The translations under genes and the position numbers were made by a program. Under the pieces are notes generated by a model, which did not search any database, was not told the DNA's origin, and saw nothing but the letters and a program-made list of their open reading frames with translations. From positions 124,001 to 188,000 of the forward strand of contig CAVZVZ010000005.1 in NCBI GenBank assembly GCA_963778895.1: a stretch of DNA of 64,000 bases. Direction: 5' to 3'. Of the stretch, positions 19,837-30,579 are shown piece by piece. This DNA is from CAVZVZ01 sp963778895. GTDB taxonomy: Bacteria > Actinomycetota > Acidimicrobiia > Acidimicrobiales > Acidimicrobilacustridaceae. The first letter of the stretch is position 1. Each line of letters begins with the position of its first letter.

Positions 19837-20880
19837 TCAGCGAGCGGCGCCGGTGCGGCTCCGGCCCGCCAATCGGGCCACCAAGACCTCCATCACCAAT
19901 CCGTCCGGCCACGCCTTCGCGCCCCGGAGGTCCAGATCGGCCTCGGCGAGCAGCTCGATGAACGTGCGAAGCCGATCGGTGCCGAGCCGTCGGCTCTGTT
20001 GCAGAGCCTTCTTCGCGGCGAAGGTCGATCGCCCCTTCATACCGAGGAGCTCCGCAGCCTCCTTCTCGCCGGCGACGCCCGAGCCGTCCAGCCGGAGCAA
20101 CCGGGTGTAGTGGTTGTGGAGCACGGCCATCACCTGGAGCGGATGGCGTGCACCGGCTCCGGTCATGCGGTGAAGGCGTTCCAGTGCGAGCCGGATGTCC
20201 CCGCCGTCGATGGCGTCGGTGAGATCCCAAGGCTGCACGTCAGCCGCTTCGCCCAGGTACGGCTCGACGTCCTCCGCGCGCAACTTGGCGCTGTCGCCGA
20301 AGGTCGACACCAATGCCTCCAGCACGCCGCGTAGGCGTCCCGGGTCACCGGCCAGTCGGTCGGACAGCAACGCCTGCGCCTCGCGGTCGAGCCGTAGACC
20401 GGTCTCGGCCACGTGCTCCCCGATCCAGTCCTTCCGCGCTCGATCCGCGACGGCGGTGTCGATCACGACTCCCCCGGCGGCCTGAACCGCGTCGTTGAGG
20501 CTCCGCGGCAACGCGGGTAGTCGGGCGCCGGTCTTGGGCGGGCGCTCCCATACGAGAACCAGCGCCGTGCTCGGCAAGGGGTCGGCGAGGTAGGCCACGA
20601 CGGGAGCGACGGCGTCCTTCGTGCCGAAGAGCCCGAGGTGGCGACCGACCACGACCCGGCGGTCCGTGAGGAACGGCGGCGTCTGGGCCGCGTCCACCAA
20701 CGGCGACACGTCGGTACCGTCATCGCCTTCGAACCGGGCGACGTCGACCTCGTCGACGACCAACGACCGATCATCGTCACCGACCAACGCGTGGACCAGG
20801 TCGAGCGCTGCCTCGTTGAGCAACACCTCGTCGGCGCCCTTCAACAGGAAGACGGGAGCGGTGAGATCGATATCGGTCAT
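19837..20880 (-). CDS. holA: DNA polymerase III subunit delta (HolA)
   Basis: Clamp-loader subunit that opens the sliding clamp. An intact protein of about 347 residues starting MTDIDLTAPVFLLKGADEVL at ATG 20880. Family features include the N-terminal LLKG strand, LVLVWERPPKTG, DPGRLRGVLEALVSTFGD in the lid region, and the C-terminal helical collar (LHNHYTRLLRLDG, FAAKKALQQSRRL). The ATG overlaps the folP stop by four bases. The open frame continues upstream antisense to nothing meaningful, so the conserved ATG is used. Confidence 0.93.
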   Translation of the reverse strand: MTDIDLTAPVFLLKGADEVLLNEAALDLVHALVGDDDRSLVVDEVDVARFEGDDGTDVSPLVDAAQTPPFLTDRRVVVGRHLGLFGTKDAVAPVVAYLADPLPSTALVLVWERPPKTGARLPALPRSLNDAVQAAGGVVIDTAVADRARKDWIGEHVAETGLRLDREAQALLSDRLAGDPGRLRGVLEALVSTFGDSAKLRAEDVEPYLGEAADVQPWDLTDAIDGGDIRLALERLHRMTGAGARHPLQVMAVLHNHYTRLLRLDGSGVAGEKEAAELLGMKGRSTFAAKKALQQSRRLGTDRLRTFIELLAEADLDLRGAKAWPDGLVMEVLVARLAGRSRTGAAR

Positions 20881-21707
20881 GCGGCCTCCATGATGGCGGC
20901 AACCACATCGGCCACGCGCCGGGCCGCCTTCACATCGTGCGCTCGCAACACGCGACAGCCGAGCGCGACACCCAGGGCGTGCGCTGCCATCGTGCCGTTG
21001 GCCGCCTCGTGGCGCTCGACCTGCAGCAGATGCCAGAGAAACCGCTTGTTCGAGGCCGACAGCAGAACGGGATAGCCGAGCGCGGCCAACCGATCCGACG
21101 CTCGCAGCAACTCCAGCGATTGCGGTTCGGTCTTGCCGAGATCGAGGCCGGCATCGACGATTATGCGCCGAGGGTCGATACCGGCGGCTTCGGCCCGCGC
21201 CGCCCGGTCGGCCAGGAACCCGACGACTTCGCCGACGAGATCGTCGTAGTGAGGCTCGGGGTCGGGCACCCGGGGGGCCAACCGGATGTGGGTGGCCACC
21301 ACGCTGGCACCGGCCGCGGCGCACACGTCGAGGTACTTCGGGTCGGCGAACCCACTGATGTCGTTGCCCACGGTCGCGCCGGCATCGAAGCACGCGGCGG
21401 CGACCGAGGCTCGCCACGTGTCGATCGACAGCGGCACGTCGAATCGCTCGCGCAACGCGGCGATCGCGGGCACGGTTCGCTCGAGTTCTTCCTGCTCGCC
21501 CACCTCGGGCCCGGGCCCCGCTTTGACGCCGCCGACGTCGAGCAGATCGGCACCTTCGGCAACCAAGGTCTCGGCCTTGCGCAGGAACTCGTCGAACGCG
21601 AAGTACGCGCCCTGGTCGTAGAACGAGTCCGGGGTGCGATTGAGAATGCCCATCACCACCGCCCGGTGGGTGATGTCGAACGCACGGTCGCCGAGCACCA
21701 GCTGCAC
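20877..21707 (-). CDS. folP: Dihydropteroate synthase-like protein
   Basis: TIM-barrel enzyme that joins pABA to a pterin pyrophosphate in folate synthesis. About 276 residues. Signatures are MGILNRTPDSFYDQG (pterin and magnesium site), LLDVGGVKAGPGPEV, LSIDTWRASVAAAC and NDISGF. The C-terminal end has ALGVALGCRVLRAHDVKAARR, with the conserved RAHDV. The usual R-G-A-D ring is slightly divergent (DVGGVKAGPG in place of DVGGESTRPG), as in the actinobacterial FolP2-like paralogs, some of which lack normal DHPS activity. Catalysis is therefore likely but not certain. It overlaps holA. Confidence 0.85.
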   Translation of the reverse strand: MQLVLGDRAFDITHRAVVMGILNRTPDSFYDQGAYFAFDEFLRKAETLVAEGADLLDVGGVKAGPGPEVGEQEELERTVPAIAALRERFDVPLSIDTWRASVAAACFDAGATVGNDISGFADPKYLDVCAAAGASVVATHIRLAPRVPDPEPHYDDLVGEVVGFLADRAARAEAAGIDPRRIIVDAGLDLGKTEPQSLELLRASDRLAALGYPVLLSASNKRFLWHLLQVERHEAANGTMAAHALGVALGCRVLRAHDVKAARRVADVVAAIMEAA

Positions 21708-21800
21708 GATCGGCGACGCTACACCTGCCCAATTCGCGGCCAGCCGAGTCAGTCGGACGCCTCGGATCCGGTGGTCTCGACCCGGTCCGTGACCACCCGA

Positions 21801-23450
21801 TCAACCGCGGATCCGCCGCCCGATCACGGCCACGACCGCTTCCATCGCCCGACCCGTCGACGGGAGCTCGACGACGTCGAGGTGCCCGACTCCGAGCGCA
21901 CGCAGGGCCCGAAGGGCGGACGCCGGGCGCGCATCGGCGGCGACGGTCAGGACCGTCCCGTCGGCCGTTCGACGCAGCGTCCCCGCGCCGTCGATGTACT
22001 GCTCGCCGGGGGCCGCCTGACGTATGGCGACCGCGGGCCACACCAGCACGGCGATCAACGCCAGAGCCAGACCGCGACTGAGGCCGCGGTGACGAACACG
22101 GGTCCACAGCGCCGCGGTGCCAAGGCCCACGGCGGTCGCCATGCCGGCCACGCCGAGCTGGCCGAGTCGCGCGTCGGTACTCCAGCGCGCCACCGACGCG
22201 ATCCACCACAACCCGATCATCGTCGGCAGGTGCAGCAACGTCGCCAGTGCCGCGGGACCAGTCCCGCCAGCAGACCCGCCGAGGCGCCCCACATCATCAC
22301 CAGCCCGGCCACCGGTTCGGCGAGGAGGTTGGCCGGCAGCGACGCGACCGGCAGATCCGCCGAACACCGCGAGAACGAGCGGCGCCACGCCGACCTGCGC
22401 GGCGAGGACGACCGCCAGCGGCTGGCGGACCGCGTCGGGACCCGGCATCGCGGCTGCGAGCGGGCGGCTCAGGAGCAAGATGCCGGCCGACGCCGCGACC
22501 GACAACCCGAAACCCACTGAGCGAACCAGGAACGGATCGACCAGAACCAGCGCGACGACCGTCAACGCCAGCAGTCGCACGGTGGGCCCGGACCGACCGA
22601 TTGAGAAGGCCAGGCAGGCGAGCCCGGCCATCACCGTGGCGCGCAACACCGACGGTTCGTAGCGCGTGATGGTGGCGAAGAGCACGAGCAATCCGACGGT
22701 CGCGATCACGCGGCTGCGTAGCCCGAGCGAACGCAGGAAGGGTGCCGCCGCCGCCAGCACGAACGCCACGTTCTGGCCCGACACCGCCAGCAAGTGCGAC
22801 AGCCCCGCACCGAGGAAGTCGTCGGTGATCTCGATCGGCTGCTCGCGGTCGTCGCCGATGACCAATCCAGTGAAGAGCGTGCGTCGTTCCTGGCCCAGCG
22901 GCTCGGCGCCGCGTACGAGGACCCGACGGATCGTGTTTGCCGTGCGAGCCAGGGCGTTGCCGTCGTCGAGCGGCACGAGGCGATCGACCTGAAGCCGGCT
23001 CACGACATGACGGGACGGTGAGCCACCCCGGCAACGACCCTCGGCTGACCGAGGCTGAGAGCTCGACTCGCTCGCCGGCCAACTCGACGAGCCAGTATTC
23101 CCGCCCCCGCACCTCGGGCCCAGGCGTCGTAGTGGTGACCGTCGATTCGCACCTCGGCGTGCACGGCGCCGTTCGCCTGCACTGGATCGCTGACGAGCGT
23201 GGCCGCGCCTTGGACCGTGCGATCGGTGGGCGCATGCATACCCGCCCACGCTCGAGCCGCGAGGCACGACGCCAGCGAGCCCCAGGGCGAGGATCACCAC
23301 GGCAGGCTGACGCAGCGCGAGCGCCAGGCTCGCGACCACCACGACCAGCCACGGCGACACCGGCCACGCGAACCACGCGGCACCGACCACGACGATCGCG
23401 GCCACGAACGCGGCGCGGTCGTCGAGCGTCAGCTCGCGTCGCGTCCTCAC
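21801..23450 (-). CDS. comEC: ComEC/Rec2 DNA-uptake channel, several frame breaks, short C-terminus
   Basis: Inner-membrane channel that moves single-stranded DNA into the cell. The GTG at 23450 overlaps the comEA stop (GTGA). N-terminal helices (AAFVAAIVVVGAAWFAWPVS) and an OB-like segment in other frames precede the competence domain with GAGLSHLLAVSGQNVAFVLA and LRATVMAGLACLAF. Breaks lie near 23250, 23010 and 22290-22360. After the last helices only about 60 residues remain (TVLTVAADARPASALRALRALGVGHLDVVELP), with no THxHxDH metallo-hydrolase motif. Another frame would carry the tail to a stop at 21749, still without that motif. Confidence 0.85.
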   Translation of the reverse strand: MRTRRELTLDDRAAFVAAIVVVGAAWFAWPVSPWLVVVVASLALALRQPAVVILALGLAGVVPRGSSVGGYACAHRSHGPRRGHARQRSSAGERRRARRGANRRSPLRRLGPRCGGGNTGSSSWPASESSSQPRSAEGRCRGGSPSRHVVSRLQVDRLVPLDDGNALARTANTIRRVLVRGAEPLGQERRTLFTGLVIGDDREQPIEITDDFLGAGLSHLLAVSGQNVAFVLAAAAPFLRSLGLRSRVIATVGLLVLFATITRYEPSVLRATVMAGLACLAFSIGRSGPTVRLLALTVVALVLVDPFLVRSVGFGLSVAASAGILLLSRPLAAAMPGPDAVRQPLAVVLAAQVGVAPLVLAVFGGSAGRVAAGQPPRRTGGRAGDDVGRLGGSAGGTGPAALATLLHLPTMIGLWWIASVARWSTDARLGQLGVAGMATAVGLGTAALWTRVRHRGLSRGLALALIAVLVWPAVAIRQAAPGEQYIDGAGTLRRTADGTVLTVAADARPASALRALRALGVGHLDVVELPSTGRAMEAVVAVIGRRIRG

Positions 23451-24203
23451 ACCTTCACCAGCGGGCGAAGTTGTTCGAGCCGAGCCGGGCCGACCCCACG
23501 GACGTCCAACAGGTCGTCGACCGATCGGAACGGGCCGTTGCTGTCGCGGTGGTCGATGATCGCCTGGCCGATCGACGGCCCGATTCCCGGCAGTTCCTCG
23601 AGCTGCTCGAGCGTGGCCCGGTTGAGGTCGACCGGGCCCGGTGCCTCCTTCGCGGTGCCGGACGGATCCTGCTCGGCGTGCTGGTCGGGCTCGGCGACCG
23701 CAGGTATGTCGGCCTCGCCTCGTCTCGGCACGTAGAGGCGCACCCCGTCGGTCAGCGGGGCAGCCAGGTTCAGACGGTCGGCATCGCCGTCCGGGGTCAC
23801 GCCCCCGGCGGCCGTGATCAGATCGCCGACTCGCGATCCGGCGGCAAGGTCGTACACCCCCGGATGGACGACCGCTCCCGCCGCGTGCACCACCACCCGG
23901 GCCGGCGCCTGGGTGGTTGCGCTCGCCGCCGTCGTGCCCGCGAACGGCAGGTCGGGCACTCCGGCCTCGACGGAAGCCGTTGGGCGCGAGGGCGGCGCCG
24001 CCGGCCGTCCCGCGGAACATCACGAAGCCCGCGACAGCGAGGCCGGCGGTGATGACGGCCGCCAGCGCGATCGCCCACGGACGCGCGTCGGGTGGGATGC
24101 GAACGATCGCGGCGCGGACCCGCTCGATGGGTGTGGGCGCAGGGGGTGCCCGCAACGCGGCCAACGGATCAGTGGCGGCCTGCGGGCCATCTTCGGGACG
24201 CAC
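23447..24203 (-). CDS. comEA: ComEA-type DNA receptor (SLBB and HhH domains), frameshifted
   Basis: Membrane-anchored DNA-binding protein for natural transformation. The GTG start at 24203 gives a cytoplasmic Pro/Ala tail and one helix (WAIALAAVITAGLAVAGFVM). After a frame break near 23965 come an SLBB-like domain (VVVHAAGAVVHPGVYDLAAG, DRLNLAAPLTDGVRLYVPRR) and a linker. The tandem helix-hairpin-helix follows: VDLNRATLEQLEELPGIGPS and VDDLLDVRGVGPARLEQLRP. It directly precedes and overlaps comEC, the usual pairing. Confidence 0.9.
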
Positions 24204-24297
24204 GAGCTCTCCTCACCGCAGGTCTGGACGAACCAGACGGAAGTGTGCGGGGGAAGAACGAGTGCGGCGCCAGGCTAGGCGCGAGCGGTTCGGCCTG

Positions 24298-25010
24298 TCA
24301 GAACAGGCGAGCGGTGAGCTGTTTGCGATAGTCGCCGGTGCGCGGATCGTCGGCACCGAGCAGCTCGAGGAGGTCGAGGAACTCCTGACGCGCGTCGTCG
24401 TCGCCCTTGACGCGATCGAGCAGTGCGTCCAGCTTCTGTTCGATGTCGGTGGTGTCGACATCGCCGGCGCGAGCCAACGCCGCGACGTGACGAGTGCCCG
24501 CCGATTCCGGGATGCGTTCGATCAGCCTGCAGGGCCTCGTCACCCCGGCCGTCGTTCGCCAGGAGCTCGCCCAACGCCACGATCGCCGCCTCGTTGTCGA
24601 CCTCGAGCTCGAGCACGCGTCGCAGCGACTCCTCGTCGCCCTTGGCGAGCAGCTCGGCGACCTCGGTCTCCTGCTCGCTCGGGAGCAGGCGATCGACGAA
24701 CTCCTTCACCACGGGCTCCGGCTGCGCGCCGATGAAACCGTCGACCACCTTGCCGTCCTTGAGCGCATACACGGCAGGAATGCTCTGCACCCGGAAGGCC
24801 TGCGAGATCTCGGGGTTCTCGTCGACGTTGACCTTGGTCAAGACGACCTGCCCTTCGGTGGCATCGACGACCTGCTCGATGAGCGGGCCGAGCGTTCGGC
24901 ACGGGCCACACCAAGGAGCCCAGAGATCGACGAGCACGGGCGTCTGCTTCGAGCGTTCGAGGACTTCGGCCTCGAAGCGTCGCGTCGGTTATGTCGAGGG
25001 CCACGGGCAA
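24298..25010 (-). CDS. Thioredoxin-domain protein with TPR tail (CnoX/YbbN-like), frameshifted
   Basis: The N-terminal thioredoxin fold has the active site WAPWCGPCRTLGPLIEQ, so both cysteines are present, plus VNVDENPEISQAFRVQSIPA with the cis-proline. The C-terminal half (EQETEVAELLAKGDEESLR and later LLDRVKGDDDARQEFLDLLE) is the helical repeat region that links redox activity to chaperone function in CnoX. It lies in three frames, with breaks near 24980 and 24545. The start is TTG 25010 or GTG 25005. It stands alone between comEA and the divergent phosphotransferase. Confidence 0.82.
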
Positions 25011-25175
25011 ACACGATAGGGGTTGAATCTCCCGATTTACACCTGCTCAGCTGGTCCGGTTCGCCTGCGCCGGGCTCGGTCGACCAACGGGCGAAGGAGC
25101 AGGGCCACTACGGTGGGCGGGCACGTTCGACAGGAACCGGTTCGAACGGCCGGCACGCAGAAGAAGGGAACGCGA

Positions 25176-26222
25176 GTGACCAGCGATCAGCAGGTCGAGG
25201 GCATCGACAGCGAGAAGGGTCACGGCCTGGTTCGGCCGAGCACGTACCGACCGCGATCGCACCACTCTCGTTCTCGCTCATCACTGGCGGTCACTCCAAT
25301 CTCACCTTCGACGTCACCGACGCGAACGGACGACGGTGGGTGTTGCGCCGTCCTCCCCTCGGCCACGTACTCGCCACCGCGCACGACATGTCTCGTGAGC
25401 ACAAGATCCTCTCGGCACTGCGACCCACCGACGTACCGGTCGCACCCGTCGCGGGGCTGTGCACCGACGACGACGTGAACGGGGCACCGTTCTACGTGAT
25501 GGAGTTCGTCGACGGCACCGTGGTTCGCGACGTGCCGACCGCGGAGTCGCTGTCGGTCGACGCAACGTCGGGCAGCGGGCGAGTCGATCATCGAGATATT
25601 GGCTCGCATCCACGAGGTCGACGTCGATGCCGTCGGCCTCGGCGATCTCGGTCGCCGCGAGGGCTACATCGAGCGCCAGCTCAAACGCTGGTACGGCCAG
25701 TTCAACAAGTCACGCCATCGCGAGGTGCCCGTCGTCGACCAAGTGCACGACCTCTTGCTGGCAAGTGTCCCAGAACAAGGGCCGGCCACGATCGTGCACG
25801 GCGACTACCGACTCGACAACTGCATGCTCGGCGCCGACGGCACCATCGCGGCTGTTCTCGACTGGGAGATCTGCACGCTCGGCGACCCGCTCGCCGACGT
25901 CGGGCTGCTGCAGGTCTACTGGGCCGACCCCAATGAACCGACCTACTCGGGCTTGCCGTCGCCCACGTCGGTCGACGGCTTTCCGACCAAGGCCGACTTG
26001 CTCGAGGGCTATGCCAACGCCTCTGGTCGCGATCTGTCGCAGATCGATTTCTATGTCGCCTTCGGCTACTGGAAGCTCGCCTGCATCATCGAGGGCGTGT
26101 ACGCCCGTTATGTGGCCGGGGCCATGGGCGATCGTGGTGACGTCAGTGCGTTCGACTTCTTCGGCGAGCAGGTCGTGGCGCTGGCCCAGGCTGCGCACGA
26201 CGCGTTGAAGCAGACCGCATGA
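25176..26222 (+). CDS. APH-family phosphotransferase, frameshifted
   Basis: Kinase-fold enzyme of the aminoglycoside-phosphotransferase family, the type often found near acyl-CoA dehydrogenase genes in Actinobacteria. The substrate is unknown and drug resistance should not be assumed. GTG 25176 has a good GAAGGGAA site upstream. SFSLITGGHSNLTFDV is the nucleotide loop, WVLRRPP the lysine strand and YVMEFVDG the hinge. IVHGDYRLDNCML holds the catalytic Asp, and VLDWEICTLGDPLADVG the metal-binding Asp. Breaks lie near 25215 and 25240, where removing one G at each restores GIDSEK-VTAWF-AEHV, and near 25585. It is followed after ten bases by the PAC2 gene. Confidence 0.82.
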
Positions 26223-26232
26223 GGCTTCACCG

Positions 26233-27088
26233 ATGAGCCTCTACGAGTTGATCGAGCGCCCCACGCTCGAGGCCCCCACTCTCGTACTCGGGTTGGACGG
26301 CTGGATCGACGCCGGCCTCGGGGCCGCGCAGGCGTTGTCGGCCATCGTCGAGCAGACCGAGATGGAAACCGTCGCGACCTTCGACACCGACATCCTTCTC
26401 GATCACCGCGCTCGACGACCCACGATGCATCTGGTCGACGGGGTCAACACCGGCCTCACCTGGCCGGTGCTCGAACTGCGTGCCGCGACCGATCACGAAG
26501 GCACCGAGGCCCTCTTCCTCGTGGGCGCCGAACCCGATCACAACTGGCGCGCGTTCTCGCGCGCCGTGGTCGATCTCGCGCTGGAGTTCGACACCAAGAT
26601 GGTCGTCGGGCTCGGCGCCTATCCCGCGCCGGTCCCCCACACACGGCCGACACGGGTCGTGTCCACCGCGACATCGCGGCAACTCGCCGAGCTCGTCGGG
26701 CTTCGTGCACGGTCACATCGACGTGCCATCGGGCGTTCACGCCGCGATCGAACGCCGTTGTGCCGACGTCGGTCTGCAGGCCGTTGGATTGTGGGCCCAA
26801 GTCCCGCACTACGCCGCCACCATGCCGTTCCCCCAAGCGAGCGCCGTGCTCCTCGAGTCGCTGGGCGCCATCGCCGGGCTGCACTTCGATCGGTCCACGC
26901 TGGAGGAGGAAGGACGGCAGTCGAATCAACGGCTCGACGAGCTCGTGGGGAACAGCACGGAGCACACCGAGATGGTGCGGCAACTCGAACAGCACGTCGA
27001 CGCCATGGAGGTCGAAGGTCAGCTGCTCGCGTCAGGCGATGAGTTGGCGGCCGAGCTCGAGCGGTTCTTGCGCGACCAGGGCGACTGA
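26233..27088 (+). CDS. PAC2-family protein, frameshifted
   Basis: Member of the proteasome-assembly-chaperone-2-like family, widespread in Actinobacteria; the bacterial role is not established. About 285 residues. The N-terminal segment has LVLGLDGWIDAGLGAAQAL, typical of the family, then FLVGAEPDHNWRAFSRAVVD and MVVGLGAYPAPVPHTRP. After a frame break near 26700 comes HIDVPSGVHAAIERR, GLWAQVPHYAATMPFPQAS and a charged helical tail (TEMVRQLEQHVDAMEVEGQ). It is convergent with the solute-binding gene, with four bases between stops. Confidence 0.85.
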
Positions 27089-27092
27089 TCGA

Positions 27093-28815
27093 CTATCCGG
27101 CGGTCGGCGATCCGGGCCAGGGCGGATAGTCCTTGGCTTTCTCCGACGCCGGCAACGTCGACTCGTCGAACTCGATGACCGACCCCTCCTCGACGAAGGC
27201 CTTCGGATCCGTCCTCGGCATCGTGCCGGGTAGGTACCGCTTGCCTCCATCGGAATAGCGCCACACACCCTGACCCGTCCGTCCACCCTCGTCGGTCGCG
27301 GTCGCGCTCGGCGTCCCACCAGATCTCGGTCATGTCATCGATCCCCAAGTAGTCGAGGCGCGGCGAACCGTCGAGGTTCTTGAAGTAGCCGTGGTCACCG
27401 AAGCTCACGTGCGGTGTCGCCGGTCCGCCGCCGGCCTCGGGTAGGTGGAACATGCCCGCTTGGTACGTGTCCACGTTGAGGTTCGGGCCGGCCATCTGCA
27501 GTCCCGCGAAAAGCAGGCTCAAGTTGGCGAGGGTGATGGGCGCCGTGGTCTGCGCGGCGGGAGGGCTCCCGAACCACCACTCGTGCAGGCGCCAGGCATC
27601 GCCGATCTCCCGTGGTGTGCGCACCGGCAAGCTCGACAACCCGAAGGCGTGGGCCCACTGTTGCTGGTCGTAGAGCCGGGCCACGGCGGTCGAATCTGTG
27701 AACCCAGTCCCGGTCACCACCCACTCCGGGAAGTAGTCCTGGCTCGTTGCCTCTCTCGTGAGGTAGATCAGCATCACGGGATCACCGAGGAAGACGATGG
27801 TGGATACACCCGCCTCCTTCATGCGGGCGATGATCCCGGGCGCGCGTTCCGGTGCCCTCGCCACGTCGAAGAGGTAGGTCTCCTCCGCGGCCGGCTTGTA
27901 GCCCGCCGCCTCACCCTGCTCGTTCACCAACTTCTCGACGTCGGTGAAGACCGGCGGGTCCAACTCGAGATGGATCGTGCCGAAGACGCGGGGCTTGTCT
28001 CGCAATGCCGGATCGCCCGCGAACTCGGCATTGCGCCCGAGCAAGCGGCCGGAGATGTAGTCGCCGACGTTGACGAGGAACTGCTCGGGAGTCGCCGAGG
28101 TCGCCCACATGTACGGCGCGTTCGCCTGATAGGTCGCGTCGGGAGCGACAAGGCCGCACTGGATGCAGAGCACGCCACGACTCGCCAGCTCGTCGGCGTA
28201 CACGTTGGTGAGCCCGGGCCCGCTGATGGCGGCGAACGCGCCGATCTCCTCGGCGATCTTCACCGCGTCGTTCTTGGCTGCGATCGGGTCGTCGGGCTCG
28301 CCGCTCGCGTTCACCGGAACGAGCTCGACCTTGCGCCCGTACAACTCGTAGACCTGATTCATGATCTCGACGAAGTCGTCTCGTGTCTCGGCGGAGCTCT
28401 CGGGCGAATCGACGAGGCCTTGCAGGGCGGCCTCGGCGTCCGAGCCCGGCTTCGGCACGTAGTACGCGACCTTGATCGTGTCGGCGTTCACCCCTTTGGC
28501 GGTCGCTCCCCCGTTGTCGCCGCTGAACACCGGTACACACGGGGGCGGGAGTGAGACCGGCACCTTGATCGTCCCGGTTGCGGTGTCACAGCGATCGCCG
28601 AAGTCGGCGTCGAGTCCGCGTTCCTGCGCCTCCGCGTAGGTCGGCGGCAGATCCGCGACGTTTACGAGGCTGGTCGTCGTCGCCGCTTCTTCAGAGTCTC
28701 CGCCGCGCGCCACGATCGCGATCACCGCTACGACCGCGACCACCACCACGATGGCGATGATCGGGCCGTAGCGCGCGATCGGACTCGAACGTCGCGGCGC
28801 GTCCGGAACCGTCAT
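27093..28815 (-). CDS. Liv-type ABC solute-binding protein (second of two), frameshifted at the end
   Basis: Periplasmic-binding-protein-like type I fold (Peripla_BP_6, HAAT family). The N-terminus has a hydrophobic anchor (YGPIIAIVVVVAVVAVIAIV) but no lipobox cysteine, so the protein is probably held by an uncleaved helix. Ligand-domain segments include DTIKVAYYVPKPGSD, YGRKVELVPVNASGEPDD, SGPGLTNVYADELASRGVLC, PYMWATSATPEQF and SPPAAQTTAPITLANL. After a break near 27295 the natural C-terminus, with GGKRYLPG, ends at 27093. It is a clear paralog of the gene just upstream, 18 bases away. The substrate is unknown; amides, amino acids or other carboxylated compounds are typical. Confidence 0.85.
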
Positions 28816-28833
28816 ACCGCTGGGGCCGAGACG

Positions 28834-30545
28834 TCAGCCTTGGCCGGCCGGCGAGGGATAGGTCGGTGCGGCCTCGCCCGGCGGGGGTGTGCGGTAGATG
28901 TCCACCGAGCCGTCCTGACGAACAGCTTCGATGCGCGTCGTCCGGCCACTGACCGGGTAGGTACCGCTTGCCGCCGTCGACGTAGCGATACATCCCGGTG
29001 CCGTTGCGCTGGATCTCGTCGGGACCGGTCGCGGTCGGATCCCACCACATCACGGTGGCATCGTCGATGCCCTGATAGTCGTCGTAGGGCCAGAACCCCT
29101 TGTCGCCCCACGACAACGACGGCTGGCTGACGGCCGACGGAGTGGCGTCGGCCGCGAAGAGCGCGTCCTTGAAGTTCTGCGGCGTCACATCGGGACCCAT
29201 CCCCTGCAGCACCGCGTAGAGCGTCTGGAGGTTCGGCACGGTCGTCGCGCCACCGGTGACGGTTGGCGACGGGGTCCCGAAGTACCAGTTCCACAGGAAC
29301 AACGTGCCGCTGATCGATGGATCGACCCGGGCGGCCAGCGTGCTCACACCGAAGGCGTGCTTCCATTGATCCTGGTCATAGGTGCGGGCGAAGGCCGTGG
29401 TGTCCGCGAGCGCGGTGCTCGTCAGGTACCACTCGGGCGAGTAGCCCTGACTCGTCGCGGCGCGCGTGCAACGGTTGCGGCGCGATCGGATCACCGCTGA
29501 ACATCACGGTGGTGACGCCCGCTTCCTTCATCTGCGCGATGTATTGCGGCGCGCTCGTCTGCAGATCGATCGGGACTCGCGTACGAGAGCGACTTCGCCA
29601 CTTCGACGCCGGAGTCGCTGAGGTCCTGTTCGAACTGACGGATGGTGGCTTCGCTCGACTCGCTGGTCGAGAGATAGATCAGTCCGAACTTGCGATCCTC
29701 CTGCTGCAGCGCCGGATCGCCCGCGTACTCGGCCTTGCGACCGGCCAAGCTTCTTGCTCACGAACTCGGCCGAATGCGTCTGCGCCTGCTCGCCACTGTT
29801 GGCGACGCCCCACACGTACGGCTGGCGGTCGATGTAGAACTGATGACCCTGCGCCGGGGTGCAGCCGATGCACAACACCTTGCGGGCCGCCAGCTCGTCG
29901 GCGAAATCGGGGACGAGCACGGGACCGCCGAGCACGGCGAAGGGCTGCATGTTGGCGATCGTCACGGCATCGGCGCGCGCGGCCACGGGATCATCCGATG
30001 GGCCAGTACCCGTGTAGAACTGCAGATCGACCTTGCGGCCATACGTCTCGAAGAACTTGCTGTACATCTGGTTGAACCCGGTCAACGTCGCCGCGTCGTC
30101 GGCGTTCGTGTCGTCGACCTTGATCTCGCTGGTGATGAAGTCGATGACGGGGTCGACATCGGGCGTCTGGTAGTAGACGACCTTGATGGTGTCGCCGGTG
30201 ACACCGGTCGACGTCGACGCCACCGTTGTCCCCCGTGAACGGCGCGTAGCACTCGCCCGCGAAGAAGCTGGGGAACGCCACTTTGCCGATGCTGGTGTCG
30301 CAACGGTCGCCCCAGTTGATGCTGCCGGTTGTGCCCGCCGCTTCAGCGTCGCTCCACGACACCACGCCTTCGCGGCTCGCGGCAAGGCCACTCGTCGTGT
30401 CGGTCGAGGCGGTGTTGTCGTCGCTGCCGCGCGACGCGACGATCACGATGACCGCGATCACCGCCACCACGACCACGATGGCGATCAGCGGTCCGTATCG
30501 CTTCAGCCCACTCGTTCGTTGCGGTGCGTTGTTCTGCGTCTCCAC
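28834..30545 (-). CDS. Liv-type ABC solute-binding protein (first of two), several frame breaks
   Basis: Paralog of the following gene with the same architecture. ATG 30545 gives METQNNAPQRTSGLKRYGPL and a hydrophobic anchor rich in Val and Ile with no cysteine. Shared blocks include NWGDRCDTSIGKV, DTIKVVYYQTPD, YGRKVDLQFYTGTGPSDDPV, DELAARKVLCIGC, EYAGDPALQQEDRKFGLIYL, GYSPEWYLTSTALADTTAFA and GGKRYLPGQWP. Breaks lie near 30225, 29745, 29575, 29470 and 28925; the expected end is at 28834. It follows the MFS-ATPase gene by 34 bases, so it belongs to the same operon. Two binders on one transporter suggest two ligand classes, by inference. Confidence 0.82.
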
Positions 30546-30579
30546 GCCAGTTCCCCCCTGTGCAGTTGTCTTACGGTCT

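Noticed and set aside
20881..22209. Upstream extension of the holA frame to 22209
   Set aside because: It overlaps folP and comEC in another frame and gives an Arg-rich product; the conserved HolA start is ATG 20880.
25176..26222. Aminoglycoside-resistance gene
   Set aside because: The fold is APH-like, but this subgroup is common in Actinobacteria and is not tied to resistance; the sequence gives no support for an antibiotic substrate.
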